A stretch of DNA of 64,000 bases from Isoetes taiwanensis (Eukaryota; Streptophyta; Lycopodiopsida; Isoetales; Isoetaceae), in NCBI GenBank assembly GCA_021234155.1, contig JAJEKV010000020.1, positions 2,405,275 through 2,469,274 on the forward strand. The letters run 5' to 3'. The notes beneath the pieces are model-generated. The model searched no databases, was not told the origin of the DNA, and saw nothing but the letters and a program-made list of their open reading frames with translations. How positions within the stretch are numbered: the first letter of the stretch is position 1; each line of letters begins with the position of its first letter. Both the position numbers and the translations under genes were made by a program. This document shows, piece after piece, positions 37,550 through 49,100 of this stretch.

Positions 37550-38395
37550 AGCCACTAGACCCGTTATGTGGTGCTCAGCCATTCCATAGTCCCCATAGCT
37601 GGATGGGCTCTTGTGCACGGGCCGCATATAATAGGTACTAAGGATCTAACTAGAAGCATCATCTACTAGTGGCTTCTAGGTCTCTACCCCCCTTCCCTAA
37701 ATAAGAGGAGCAAACATGATCAACCAACATCACATATAACGTAACATCATCATAACGAGAATAATATCTAAACCTAATCATACATATCTAACTTATAGTT
37801 AGGGTTCATTGATTAGGGTTCAAGATCTAGACTGAGGGTGCTAGAATGGCTCTACTAGAGATATGAGATACTAACTCATCTGGAATCCTAACTTTCAGAT
37901 GATCTACCAAGAACTCTATGCCAAATTACCTGCTCCCGAAGAACTCTCTTCTGCTCCTGATGTCTCCATGATCTTCGAGGTATTCGAAGTAGCTCCCACT
38001 TCTACTGATGCGCTCACGCTCTGGGGGCTGCTAAGCTATGCTGTGCCACAACAAACGGTTCTCGAAATGGAGTTTCGAGCGCGAAGAAGGTTTCCAGACT
38101 GTTGGAGCCAGAAAAGAGGTCTAGGGTTAGGGTTTAGGCCTTTATAGGTTAGGATTTACATGGTATGCCACATGGCTCGAATAGGGTGGTTCCGTGTGGC
38201 AGATGCCCAATAGGTTAAGGCCACGTGGAAAATGGTCTTAACCTAAGGTTGCTAAGCTATATGAATAACTTAGCCATGCACCCTATGCCACTAATCTATG
38301 GTATACAAGGCTATGAAGGTAGACTTGTATAGTGACGGATTTATACACCAAAGAAATATGCGTATTTATGGTGTATATTTCCCTGGAACGTCACA
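37550..38395 (-). mobile_element. Decayed LTR related to the 43.7-kb element
   Basis: Shares ordered landmarks with the LTRs at 43,709-45,285 and 55,347-56,932: CTCTTGTGCACGGGCCGCA, TAGAAGCATCATCTAC, TAGGTCTCTACCCCCCTTCC, TAGTTAGGGTTC, AGATCTAGA, and a final GGAACGTCACA at 38,395. The first third of the LTR is missing or unrecognisable. No internal domain adjoins it, so it is a solo or fragmentary LTR of an older, diverged relative in the same orientation. Confidence 0.6.
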
Positions 38396-39269
38396 TGTAC
38401 ATCATACACCAAAAAAAGTTTAAAAATCTTAGTTGTGGTGTTGAAGGATGACGTTGAAGCAAAATAGGACCCCTAAACATTTGTACCTTGAAAGCTATGC
38501 ATATTTATTGAAACCATGATTTCACAGTTTGTTCTCTCAATAAAAAGATATGTATTACAATTTGCTCCTAATCAAGATATATGTAATGAAGTACGGACTC
38601 ACTAAAATTGGCCACAAATGTAGAATAGTAGACCCCCACTCTATGTACCAATCAACCTTCATTATTTCCAGCTAATTTATCTCAATCCAAGCGTATTGAT
38701 AGCGGTCCCTGCTGAGCGCGGCTACTGGGGACCCATAGCAAGCTAGGCTTATGGCCGGTCACCTCGTGTGGGCCGGGCATGGGTCCGACACCCTCTGGAT
38801 CAATGGTTCCGCCCTGATCCTCAAAGTTGCAGGTGTCGGCTTGGCTCTTGTTTTGGGGGGTTAAGTCGGGGCCAAATCAGAAATCCATCTGTTTGTTATT
38901 TTGAAAGGGCAAATTCATGCCTTCTAAATCATGCATTATGTTCTTGGGGCTTGAACTTTAGTATTGGGATAGCTTTGATGCTCCAGGCCAATTACTCTTC
39001 TTCAACTGATCTATAAAGATTATGTATCCTACTAATCTGTTCAGCCTGGAAGTGATCGTGTAAACTAACAAAGACTTAATTAAATGAAGAAAGGAAGGTC
39101 AATAAATTAAGAAGCAATATAAGTTAGATAATGTACCCCCTTTTTTCCAGCTAAGATAGGCTTTCCCTAAAGAACTCGGCAAAAATGCATCCTATAGAAC
39201 ACATGCCACTACATGTTAACGATAGGCCCATACTTCATTGCACCTCTAATATCCTGATGTAAGACTTGA
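38396..39269. other. No firm gene; GC-rich patch
   Basis: A GC-richer patch at about 38,700-38,870 stands out from AT-rich flanks and carries an unrecognised frame (38,768-39,016 plus). Nothing else was recognised. Confidence 0.4.
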
Positions 39270-39420
39270 TTAAGATTGCGGTTTGTTGTTTGCTGTTATT
39301 GTATTTGGTGATGGGGCCTAGTCCCTGGGTTTTAGATGGGATGTTGCCCTTGCACGTGCCGTCCCATAACCCGTTGGATTCCCGTGGACGTAAAAATTCT
39401 TATCTTATCTTATCTTATCT
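39270..39420 (+). mobile_element. LINE family 2, 3' end only
   Basis: Contains GGGCCTAGTCCCTGGGTTTT, TGCACGTGCCGTCCCATAAC and GGATTCCCGTGGACGTAAAA, then four TTATC repeats ending at about 39,420. Same family as the inverted copy at 34,084. Its tail abuts the arm of the foldback element that starts at 39,421. Confidence 0.75.
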
Positions 39421-40000
39421 TCTATTTACATATTTCATTCATCTACAATATCATTACATATGTTTTCTACTTTGTTTATCAATTCTTATAAAATTCCAAA
39501 GGCTCGAAGGGGTCAAATATTTTTTGAATTAACACAAACCATTACATCCAACACTTCAAAATTAAATTCCCCCTTACTTTTGGTTTGGGTGCATATTCAC
39601 ATGGAAGATGACTCCGGGCATTTAGAGCTATTGGATAGGCATATATACCCTTTTTATTCGCGATCCTCATTTGTGGGGTATGCATGTACAAATTTTGCTA
39701 TACTATATAAGAAGGTTTGAAAAATACTATAAGATTTGAGGCAATGTACTATATAGTGTTGATTTTGTATATGCGAAATATAATTTTAGGGGCTCTCGCT
39801 GCCCTACGTCACCCTCCGTGTGAATATGCACCCAAACAAAAGGGGGTTTAAGGGGGAATTTAATTCTAAAGTGTTGGATGGGTTTGTGTTAATTCAAAAA
39901 ACATTTGGCCCCTTCGGGCCTTTGGAATTTTGTAAGAATTGATAAACAAAGTAAAACATATGTAATGATGTAGATGAATGAAATATGTAAACAGAAGGAA
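39421..40000. repeat. Foldback element family A, copy 2
   Basis: The left arm 39,421-39,625 is inverted at about 39,790-40,000. Its outermost matched string is TTTACATATTTCATTCATCT on the left. The loop of about 170 bp retains GGATAGGCATAT, CATTTGTGGGGTATGCATGTAC and CTATAAGATTTGAGGCAA, diverged from the array version. The inner arms carry CTTTTGGTTTGGGTGCATAT. The left arm stops exactly at the LINE tail, while the right-hand sequence after 40,000 has no partner left of the LINE. Confidence 0.8.
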
Positions 40001-41539
40001 ACAATAGAACAAGCAAACCAACTTCATTAACACATGTTATGGGAGTTGAACCTATCATAAACATCGACATTAAACAACCTTGATGATATCTTCTCGGTCC
40101 CAAGACAGTGTTTGGGCCAAAGCCAATATTCTCCAAACGTGGAAACTACCAAAATGTTATTTCTTTTCAAGCAGCACATACAATGAAAAGTAGATTGTGT
40201 TAAGAACACATAATGAAAAGTAGATTGTAAACTCTGACTTTTGTATTTGACTTAGTATATGCTTGTGGTAGCAAAATCACAATGGATATCATTGAAAAGT
40301 AGATTGTGTTAAGAACACGTAATGAAAAGTAGATTGTAAACTCTTGACTTCTGTACCTGACTTATATGTGCCTCTGGTAGCAAAATCACAATGGATATCA
40401 TGTGAATATAAAACTATAATTAGATTCCTCAAGATAATAAATGAGGAGCAATTGCAATTTAAGCATATGTGCACGCAATCCCTGTGCATGAAATCCCCGA
40501 GTGGAGTGTCAGCAGATAATAGCTATGTTCCTCTTTCAAAACCCTGCTTCACGACTCAGCATCATCCTCTGCATCATATCGAATTCTGATTTTCTAGCTA
40601 CCAATATTTGCAAAGGTGAATAATTCTCTGAGCATAGGATATTTAGATTGAAGACCTGTGCTTTTTTCTTAAGCTAAAACCAGCTTATGTGCAATCATCA
40701 TTCATAGACTTCTATAAATACAAATATATAGAACTGTTGAGCATGCAGAAGAAAGTTAATAAAGGAGAGTTTAGAAAATTAGGCATAGCATACCTTTTCT
40801 GCTATTGGAGCAACTTAGGAATAAATGCCATTGCCAAGAAATCCATCTTCAGCTGGAAGAGAAACAATAGGATGTAACACAATATCACCTAGTACGCCTT
40901 CCATTTTCAATGGACAACAGCTCACAACAACGATCAGAATTCTAGTTGAAATATACATGCCTCAATGCTACTCCTCCTATGTAACGAGTTTGAAAAGCTC
41001 AGATTTTGCCTCAATGCTGCTCCTCCTATGTAATGAGTTTCATCTTCCCGTACTAGCATTGTCTTGCTTCATTTCAACACAGTATCGATCTTGTGGGTTG
41101 CTGTACAGAAAAAAAACCTCACCTTTAACGTAGCCGAGAACAAGGTACAATTGGAGCCAGCCAAAAACAAGGTACAACTACAGCTCGGAAAAAATTTGTG
41201 AAGCCCTTCTTCTTGGTCTGAGATGCCTGGCTGTAGCTGCAATGCCGTATGAAAAAATGTACAAGGGCCGTTGCCCTAAGAATACCTGACAGGTTCGCCT
41301 CGCAACCAGTAGCCTTGCCGAGCTTTAGAGGCAGCCAAAAACAAGGCTGACATGTTCGCCCAGCAGCCAACAACCTTGCCGAGCTTTAGAGGCAGTCGAA
41401 AACAAGGTAGAATTGGAGCTATACCGGCTTCGGCCAAAGTAATTTTTTGTGATTAGAAACCAATACAAAGGCCCCAATATTGAAACCCTAAAAAATTTTG
41501 ATAGACATGTGCATGCAAAGCTTTTAGACCGCAACCACA
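40001..41539. other. Unannotated; three local tandem duplications
   Basis: A ~110-bp duplication at 40,184-40,291 and 40,295-40,402 (GAAAAGTAGATTGTGTTAAG..). A ~48-bp duplication at about 40,961 and 41,009 (GCCTCAATGCT.CTCCTCCTA). A ~62-bp duplication at about 41,286-41,408 (CCTTGCCGAGCTTTAGAGGC). No recognisable gene. Confidence 0.55.
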
Positions 41540-41698
41540 GGGTTGCATTTCTTATTCAAAATCAACGGCTCAGAAAGAGTGCGCTCTAGAAATACTATTT
41601 AGTACACCTGCACGAATACATCAACGAAATCATAGAAAAACCATGTGAAAAAACGTATAAAACTACAAAAATAACCCTCCGTTATTGTGCTATATATT
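41540..41698. repeat. Dispersed ~125-150 bp repeat, copy 2
   Basis: The most diverged of the three copies (others at 11,450 and 57,750). Its conserved end, TTATTGTGCTATATATTA, lies directly against the left arm of the foldback element that starts at 41,699. Confidence 0.6.
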
Positions 41699-42195
41699 AG
41701 AACACACAACTACCATTAACATTATTAACACAAACCATTGCATTTAACACATTTAAATTAAAATCCCCCTTAAACCCCCTTTGGTTTGGGTGCATATTTA
41801 CACGGGGGGTTACTCCGGGCAACGAGAGCTGTCGGATGGGCATATTTGCCCTTTATTCCAAGATCTGGACCGTACATAGCAATCCTCGTTTGTGGGGTAT
41901 GCATGTGCAAGTTTTTGTATACTGTATATTAAGGTTTGCAAAATACTATAAGGTTTGAGGGAATGTACTTAATGGTGTTAATTTTATACATGTATTGTAA
42001 ATATATTTTTGGGGCTCTCGCTGCCCTACGTAACCCCCCGTGTGAATATGCACCCAAACCAAAGGGGGTTTAAGGGGGATTTTAATTTAAATGTGTTAAA
42101 TGCAATGGTTTGTGTTAATAATGTTAATGGTAGTTGTGTGTTCATTGCTATATTAACAAAATTTTTGGGCCCTTCGGGCCCTAACAAAAGCAAAC
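41699..42195. repeat. Foldback element family A, copy 3
   Basis: The left arm 41,699-41,832 is inverted at about 42,014-42,150. The right arm continues to the GGGCCCTTCGGGCCC block at 42,166-42,180, with no left partner. The loop has GGATGGGCATATTTGCC and GTTTGTGGGGTATGCATGTG. The arm sequence is close to the array's, but the loop is diverged. Confidence 0.8.
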
Positions 42196-42553
42196 GTAGA
42201 TAAACTTTAAGGGCCTAAATCGTTAAACAACCTACTCGTATGAACAACAGTTTACTAAAACTAATGGCAACGATATTTGCCATTACTTGGGGCTTGTGCT
42301 TTTAGTCCCAATTTGCTAGAAGAGCTACTTGGAAATGAGAAGGCTTCCTATTGTGAAATGTAAATATGAAGCACAACAAAATTGGAACCAAGTATGTATA
42401 TATGTATAATCCATAGTTTTAACAAATGACAGAATATATTCTCTAGCCATCCCCATTGGGCTGCATAAAAACATCATCATGTACTTCCAGAGTAGAAAGC
42501 AAAGTAATAACCTGACGGTTCAAGAAGCATGGAATATATTTTGTCCAACACAC

Positions 42554-42951
42554 AATGGCTTCACAGTTGCCTCTTGTCCCTATGGTAAATGTGAATGGAT
42601 TGAAAAGCCATGCTACTGCAAATAACAGGTATTGCTTTTCTTTCATGCCATGTAACTTCAGCAAGGCATAAATAAAATTTCCCACCAATAGGTCTGCATT
42701 ATGTCACCACACTGTTTGTCTTAAATCTATGGAATAAAGCTAGGAAAATATTTGTTGAGTAAGTACATACCAACTGATGAGAAAAGAATCTTTCTGCAGG
42801 ATCGATGCCACCATTCATTTGGAAGCCTTATTACGGCCAGCAATGGAGAGTAACGATATGTATCCCTCATATATGGGGACTGTCCTTTGGCCATGAAAGC
42901 AGCTGCATCAGAAAATACTGTATAGTCTATGTCCGTGTATGGAACCTCCAT
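42554..42951 (-). CDS. PIGM: GPI mannosyltransferase 1 (PIG-M), two exons
   Basis: PIG-M is an ER membrane enzyme that adds the first mannose to the GPI-anchor precursor from dolichol-phosphate-mannose. The exon at 42,771-42,951 encodes [20 protein letters not shown] and [17 protein letters not shown], matching the conserved lumenal loop (YTDIDY, the DxD-like region) and YRY.PLLA motif. The exon at 42,554-42,693 encodes [16 protein letters not shown] and [20 protein letters not shown], another family hallmark. The donor GTTG|GTATGTAC and acceptor ATGCAG|ACC delimit a 77-bp intron that keeps the frame. A further donor (ATT|GTGTGT) may end the second exon. I could not find the N-terminal segment upstream of MEVPY or any later exon in the window, so this is an incomplete gene or a gene fragment. 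The coding parts look intact. Confidence 0.75.
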
Positions 42952-43703
42952 ATTTCTCTTCCGATTCTCCTATTCTCTTATTGCCTCCCTACCCCTGTAA
43001 TATTGTAAAAGATGCTTCCTAAATGGTACACAGAAATATCCTGCAAACAACAAATCAACATACAAATAAAGAAGCCTCAAGAAGCTTACAAAACTTGAAC
43101 GTAGAAGATTTGCTTATAATTGATAACAGTAGTTCATCTTTTAAACCAAAGAATTACCTGCAGAAAGTGACAAAGAACTATCAGACATAAGGTTTTGAAA
43201 ATGGAACATATAGAATTGAATAAATTGCAGAGCTGATATTCTTTTGATGATTTGGGAATGCATATTAATCCATAACCATGTTTTACGCGATAGAGACTCA
43301 CTGAAAAGGCTCTAGTTCTCCATGGTTTGTCTCATCAATTTCATGACTTCAGCTCCTCACCGACAGAATTCAAAAATCAAGGGAGATCTCTTTGTTGCTA
43401 CATTTCTTATCTGTCTTCGCCAGAATAGTGCCCAAAATCTCTGCCTTAGCAATGTTTAAAGTAGCAGCTATAGAAATCGCCATAGATTATCAGCTCTAAG
43501 TGCCATTCGAAGTGCTCCAGCCACCAACAGTACCACGGCCATTTTTTTCACATAAGTGCTACATTTTGGATGAGGACTCACTTGGATTGGGGCCTGTTGG
43601 ATTGAACTTTATTAGCCTGGAAAAACACCTAATCTTTGCAAGATTGAGCAACTAGGTGACCATGCAGTATGAAGAGCTGTGAGGTCAAGCATGTGCCACA
43701 ACC
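42952..43703. other. No gene seen
   Basis: AT-rich sequence between the PIG-M exons and the LTR element. Upstream PIG-M exons might lie beyond the 13-kb insertion, but none is visible here. Confidence 0.4.
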
Positions 43704-43708
43704 GAAAT

Positions 43709-45285
43709 TGTGACGTCCCCTACTCGTATACGATGCACTCACCGTATACAACCAGGAGTTCATCCCCCATACCAGCTCCGTGCCAATACAGGGCCCTCCA
43801 CATGACACTGCAACCGTAACGGGTTCCAGTGGGAAGAGTGGAAGGGTCATTGCACCCCGTCTCCCTCAGGGCCTACCTAGCTGCGGAAGCGTAAACATAC
43901 ATGTCAGTAGCACATACATCAACATCATACGACCATCGCGAAGGATGGTCCTCCACATATCTGCATAGACGAAGATCAGCACATCACATAGGGAATCCTA
44001 CCCAAGGCTCGCATTAATGGATGGACCGACGAGCTTGGGTCTCCGTGAGTTCATTGCGCATGCAATTCATGGCAATGGATTTGGGCGGCATAAGAACATG
44101 GCCTAGGGTAGTCCACTCCATCCGCCCCTCCTGTGCACACTTTGCAGAGTAGGCTGAAAAGTGTTGGGACTGATCGTAGCCCGCCCGGATGCATAGCCGA
44201 GGGGCTATATCCTGGGTTACATCTCCCGCCCGATGGGGCAGGTAGGGATCTCTCCCTCCGAGGAGATCTACAATGCTGACTCAAGGTGACTAGAGGGCCA
44301 CCGCCTGCGTGTTCGACTTGAACTCAATGGAAGGTCATATTCACCACCTCACGAAAGTCGAGCCCATGCCTTGCCCACACGCAGGTGGCAAGCCATTAGA
44401 CCTAGTCACAAAGTGACCCCCGGTACTAACACACCATAGGGTCGCTTCAAGAGTCGAGAACATGAACCTCCTTATAAGCCCGGTCCTCGGCCCCTTCACC
44501 CACAACCAGGTGTGGCTCTCTTGTGCACAGGCCGCAACTACAGTGTGCTAGAGAGGCTACTCTAGGAGCATCAACTACAAGGCTTTAGGTCTCTACCCCC
44601 CTTCCCAATACAAGGAGTTCACAGAGATACATCATCCAAATACATCACAGAAGAACTAAAGAACTAGATCTAATCATAGAGTTAGGTTCTTTAGTTAGTG
44701 TCCCGAGATCTAAGATCTAGATAGCTACTATGGGCAATTTAATAGTCTAAACCTACTGATTCTATGACTAGAAGACGGTTTAAGCTATTAAATTGACCAA
44801 ATACCTGATCCTTGAGTGGCTCCTCCTGACCTGAGTTCAACCATCCTGCTGAGCTGAGCGAATTCAGGGGAACTGATGGTGCAATTAAGCATGGCGTTCG
44901 GGAGGCGGTTTTGGCTCTGGGGCAGCCAAAACCGAGCTCTAAAACCCTAAGGGCGAAAAAAACTAGCAAGCTAGGGTTTTCCTACCCTAAATAGACATGG
45001 GGTTTAGGCTAGGGTTTCCAATTACCCAATTTGGCATGTGGGATAATTGGAAAGGCCCCACTTGCCTTTAATGGCTAGGTGGCAAAATATGCCAACATGG
45101 AAAGGTGTGCCCTCATTAATGTGCACATGTGCACATTAATAATATATGAACACTCCTAGCAAGTTGCCCCTAGGGCTACTTACCCGCTATCCGTTATGGC
45201 GTACGCGTCGGTGGAGTTGTATGCGTATGGATTTGGCAAGATATGCGATACGCCCCGGACCGTATAATCGTGCTGGAACGCCACA
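43709..45285 (-). repeat. 3' LTR
   Basis: Runs from TGTGACGTCCCC to GGAACGCCACA on the plus strand (TG..CA ends), about 1,577 bp, matching 55,347-56,932. It contains a perfect 26-bp palindrome at 45,115-45,140, near the U3 start in element orientation. Confidence 0.9.
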
Positions 45286-45300
45286 TTCTCCCCACCTTTG
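45286..45300 (-). promoter_or_regulatory. Polypurine tract
   Basis: The minus strand reads AAAGGTGGGGAGAA immediately before the 3' LTR start TGTGGCG, the expected place and composition for plus-strand priming. Confidence 0.8.
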
Positions 45301-46156
45301 AAATGATGTCGTCCGCGAAAGATCGTGGGTCTCCCCACCTTGGGATCTTCCTAACCTGCAACCTGCAATCAACGTGATGCCTATAATATAATCTTTATAC
45401 ATTTATCACGATTACCCTAAGGTAATTACCTTTAGAACATTATTACGTCATTATATCATGGAATACTTATCAACTCACAACATCATTAAACAAGGTATTC
45501 ACTATCTTAAGTTTAGACAAAATTTCAACATTTCATATCTATAATTATTGTCCGAGGTACTCTTCATTCCTTGCAACACATTCCAACAAAACTTGTGTTG
45601 CAAGTCTTCGTAGCTCGACCTCCTTGCTCTCCGGAGCGCTCTACTGGCCTGCAGGTCGACACTACGTTAGTACCGTTTTAATTATTTAATAAATTTTGGT
45701 TATATGGTGACCACCCCACCTATCTACATGAATGCATGGCTAATCTCCCGGCGTAGGAAGAGGATGAATCTTCCATAATGGCCGTGGAGACAGCGCCTAT
45801 ATGCCTATATGCCGCTCATGCCTACACCTCTAGTTGCCCAAATAGGAGGATATCCTTCTCGCGTGGGGCGTGAAGGATGGATTCCTCCTATCAAAGCATA
45901 TATGGGGCTAAAGGTGCTTTCCCTATCAATGCATTCCTTAATGACCTCTTTTCTCTCGAGGTCGTCTCCTTCCGTGGGACAGAAGTAGACTTTCTAATCT
46001 ACCTTCCACTCGCCCAAGCCCGGCTTGCGGTCATGCCTACATTGACATTACACCACGCCCTAGAGATCACCGTAGTGGTCCCATCATCGGTGACAACGCA
46101 TGCGACCCATACTAAGCGTAGGTGGCATGCGTAGATTAATCTTAACTATACAAGAA
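45301..46156 (-). other. 3' non-coding region of the LTR element
   Basis: About 850 bp between the chromodomain end and the PPT. Only a plus-strand frame (45,877-46,134) is open and it has no recognised content. An unusually long 3' spacer, but no gene is supported. Confidence 0.5.
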
Positions 46157-49100
46157 TTAATCTACACAAATCGACATGCCTGAGCCGATTTCTTCGGAGA
46201 TGACCTTGCCGTCCCATTGCTCCATAAACTGTGGGTACTGCTTTACTAAATCTTTCTTAAGTACCCACGTGGCGTCTTCCACTGGTAAGTGTTTCCACTT
46301 GACCAAATACTGGAGGAATTCTGATCTCCTCGTTTTCTTGAAAGCTTTATCAAGAATCAATTCTGGAACTATTTCCAGCTGTTCCTCCGTCATTTCCAAC
46401 AACGTTGGCGAATCCAAGACTTCGTCTGGATTTGGGGTATGCTTCTTTAGCAAACTCACGTGGAAGACCTTATGAATCTTTAGGTGTGCTGGCAAGTCTA
46501 GCTTGTAGGCTTGATTGCCTAGTTTCTCGACTATTCTGAAAGGTCCAGCCCACCTTGGAGCAAGCTTCTTGCAATTGCCGATCCTGAGCTTCGCCTGCTT
46601 CACCTTAATCTTGAGCCAAACATCATCTCCCACTTTGAACTCTCTTCGCTCGATGCTTGTCGGCGATGCTCTTTTGACGACTTCTTGCTGCTAGCAGATA
46701 GCCACGAACTTCCTCTACAAGCTGCTGCATATCGGCCAACATCTGCTGCGAAACTTCCACTTTTGACACGGGGTTGTGCCAAGTGTCTGGAGTTAGGCAC
46801 TGATAGCCGTAATTGATCATAAACGGCGACATTTGGGATGATTCCTGCTTGGTGCTATTGTATGCAAACTCCACCAAGTGAATAAATTCTTCCCACATAC
46901 TTTGCTTATTCCAGACATAGTTTCGTAGCATGTCCTCTAAGATCCTGTTGGTCCGCTCCGTCTGGCCATCCGTCTGAGGATGATATGCCGTGCTCATGGA
47001 TAGCTTCGTCTGGATCGTCGCAAAGAGGTCTTGCCAAAAGGCGCTCATGAACTTCGGATCCCTGTCGGAGATGATCTCCCTTGGCATGCCATGAAGCCTG
47101 AAGATCTCTTTGGTGAAGAGCTTTGCTGTATCCATGGCTGTATCTGTGGTTCTGCAAGGCACAAAATGTGCCATCTTCGACAACTTGTCGACCACTACCA
47201 TTAAGGCATCCTTGCCTCTCGCTGTTCTTGGGAGTCCTGTGATGAAATCCATGCTGATTACCTCCCACTTAGCGTTTGGCACCGCTAATGGCTCTAATGC
47301 CCCGAATTGAAGCTGCTGCTTTCGCTTTTGGCGGGCATAGCTGACATTCCTTGATGTAGCGAGCTATTTGCTTCTTCATTCCTGGCCAATAATAGCTGCT
47401 GCGCACTTTGAAATATGTTTTCATGAATCCCGCATGGCCAGCTATTGGGCTGTTGTGCGTGTCATGGAGGATCAACTTCCTTACACCTGATGATTCGGGT
47501 ATGCACAACTTGTTCTTATGGTATAACAGGTTGCCTTCCTTCTTATAATGCTTGAAGGCCTCCCGCTCTTTATCTGTTCTAGCCTCCTTAGAAAGGCTTG
47601 CCCATACCTCCTTGAAATCCACGTCCGTTGGCAAGGACTCTTCAATCCTCTTACCAAAGTCGCTGGAGAGCGTCGAAATTGCATTGCAATGCACTCTAGT
47701 TGTCAGGGGATGCCTTGAAAGCGCATCTGCTACCACATTGAGTTTCCCCGGCTTGTAGACTACATCAAAGTCGTATTCCTCGAGGAACTCCATCCATCTC
47801 CGCTGCCTCAGATTGAGGTGTGGTTGCGTGAATACATATTGGAGGCTCTGATGGTCGGTATCCAATTGGAACTTCCTTCCCAAGAGGTAGTGCCTCCATA
47901 TTCTTAACGCCCTGACAACTGCAAGCAATTCCTGATCGTGCGTTGGGTAGCGCGTCTCGGCGTCGTTCATCTTCCTGGAATCATACGCTACCACACGCTC
48001 TTCTTGCATAAGCACTTTTTGACCTGTAGCTATCTTACCGCATCTGTTGCTACAAGCTTATCTTTCTCGGGTCCGCAAAGGTCAAGGCGAGGGGCTGTCG
48101 TCCGAGCTTCTTTCAACAATTCAAACCCTTTTTTTGCTTTCTTGTGCCAATGCTCTACCCAGTCTTTCACCTTCTCTGCCCTCGTTAGGTGCATTAACGG
48201 GGCTGCTATCTTAGCAAAGTTCTTCCGCGAACTTCTGTAGTACCACGCTGGGCCGAGAAAACTTCTGACCTGGTGCACATTCTTGGCGCCGACCCTTTGG
48301 ATCCTTTGCCTCAATCTTGGCGGGGTCCGTCGAGATGCCTTCTCGCCGAGATCCGCGTGAAGGTATTCCACCTTCTCACATGGCGCGAAGTGGCGCCCGA
48401 CAACTTGGCGCATAACCGGTGCCTCTTCAACTTCTCTAACACCCTTCTCAGGAGTGTTGCACGTGCTCTTCAAAGGGATCTGCTATACACCAAAATGTCA
48501 TCAAAGAAAACAATCACAAAGGTGTCCGGGAACTCCTCAAGATATCGCTTCATGAGCCTCATGAACGCTATGGGCATTTGATAAGCGAAAGGCATCACCG
48601 TGAACTCATAATGCCCATACCGTCCCCGAAGGCGGTCTTGTGGATATCCTCCTCCTTTATCCGTATCCGATGGTAACCCTGACCTTAAGTCGATTTTGGA
48701 GAAGATCTTTGCTCCTTGAAGCTGATCCATCAAGTCGCCCCGATCTTGGAAGCGCATACTTGTTCTTAATGGTGTGCTTATTCAACTGCCTATAGTCTAT
48801 GCACATCCTCAAAGATCCATCCTTCTTCTTGACAAAAAGAATGGGCGCCCAAAGCGGCGAGACACTAGGTCTAATGAAACCTAGGTCGAAAGCAGCCCCC
48901 ATAGCTGCGCTTTTTCGGCCCGGCAACTCCTGCGTTGTCATTCTATATGGAGCCTTGCTTGTTGGCTTTGTCCCCTGGTTCGAAGTGCTATCTCGCTTTT
49001 CGACTCCTCTATAAGGAGGGAGCTGCTTGATCTCATCCGGAAAGAGATCGTGGAACTCCGTGATCAACTTAGCTATTTGCCTCTGGCAACTTGTCGAGCA

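Noticed and set aside
45877-46134. Plus-strand frame in the LTR element's 3' spacer as an envelope or antisense gene
   Set aside because: No signal peptide, membrane segment or recognised motif, and it is short. Nothing supports it as coding.
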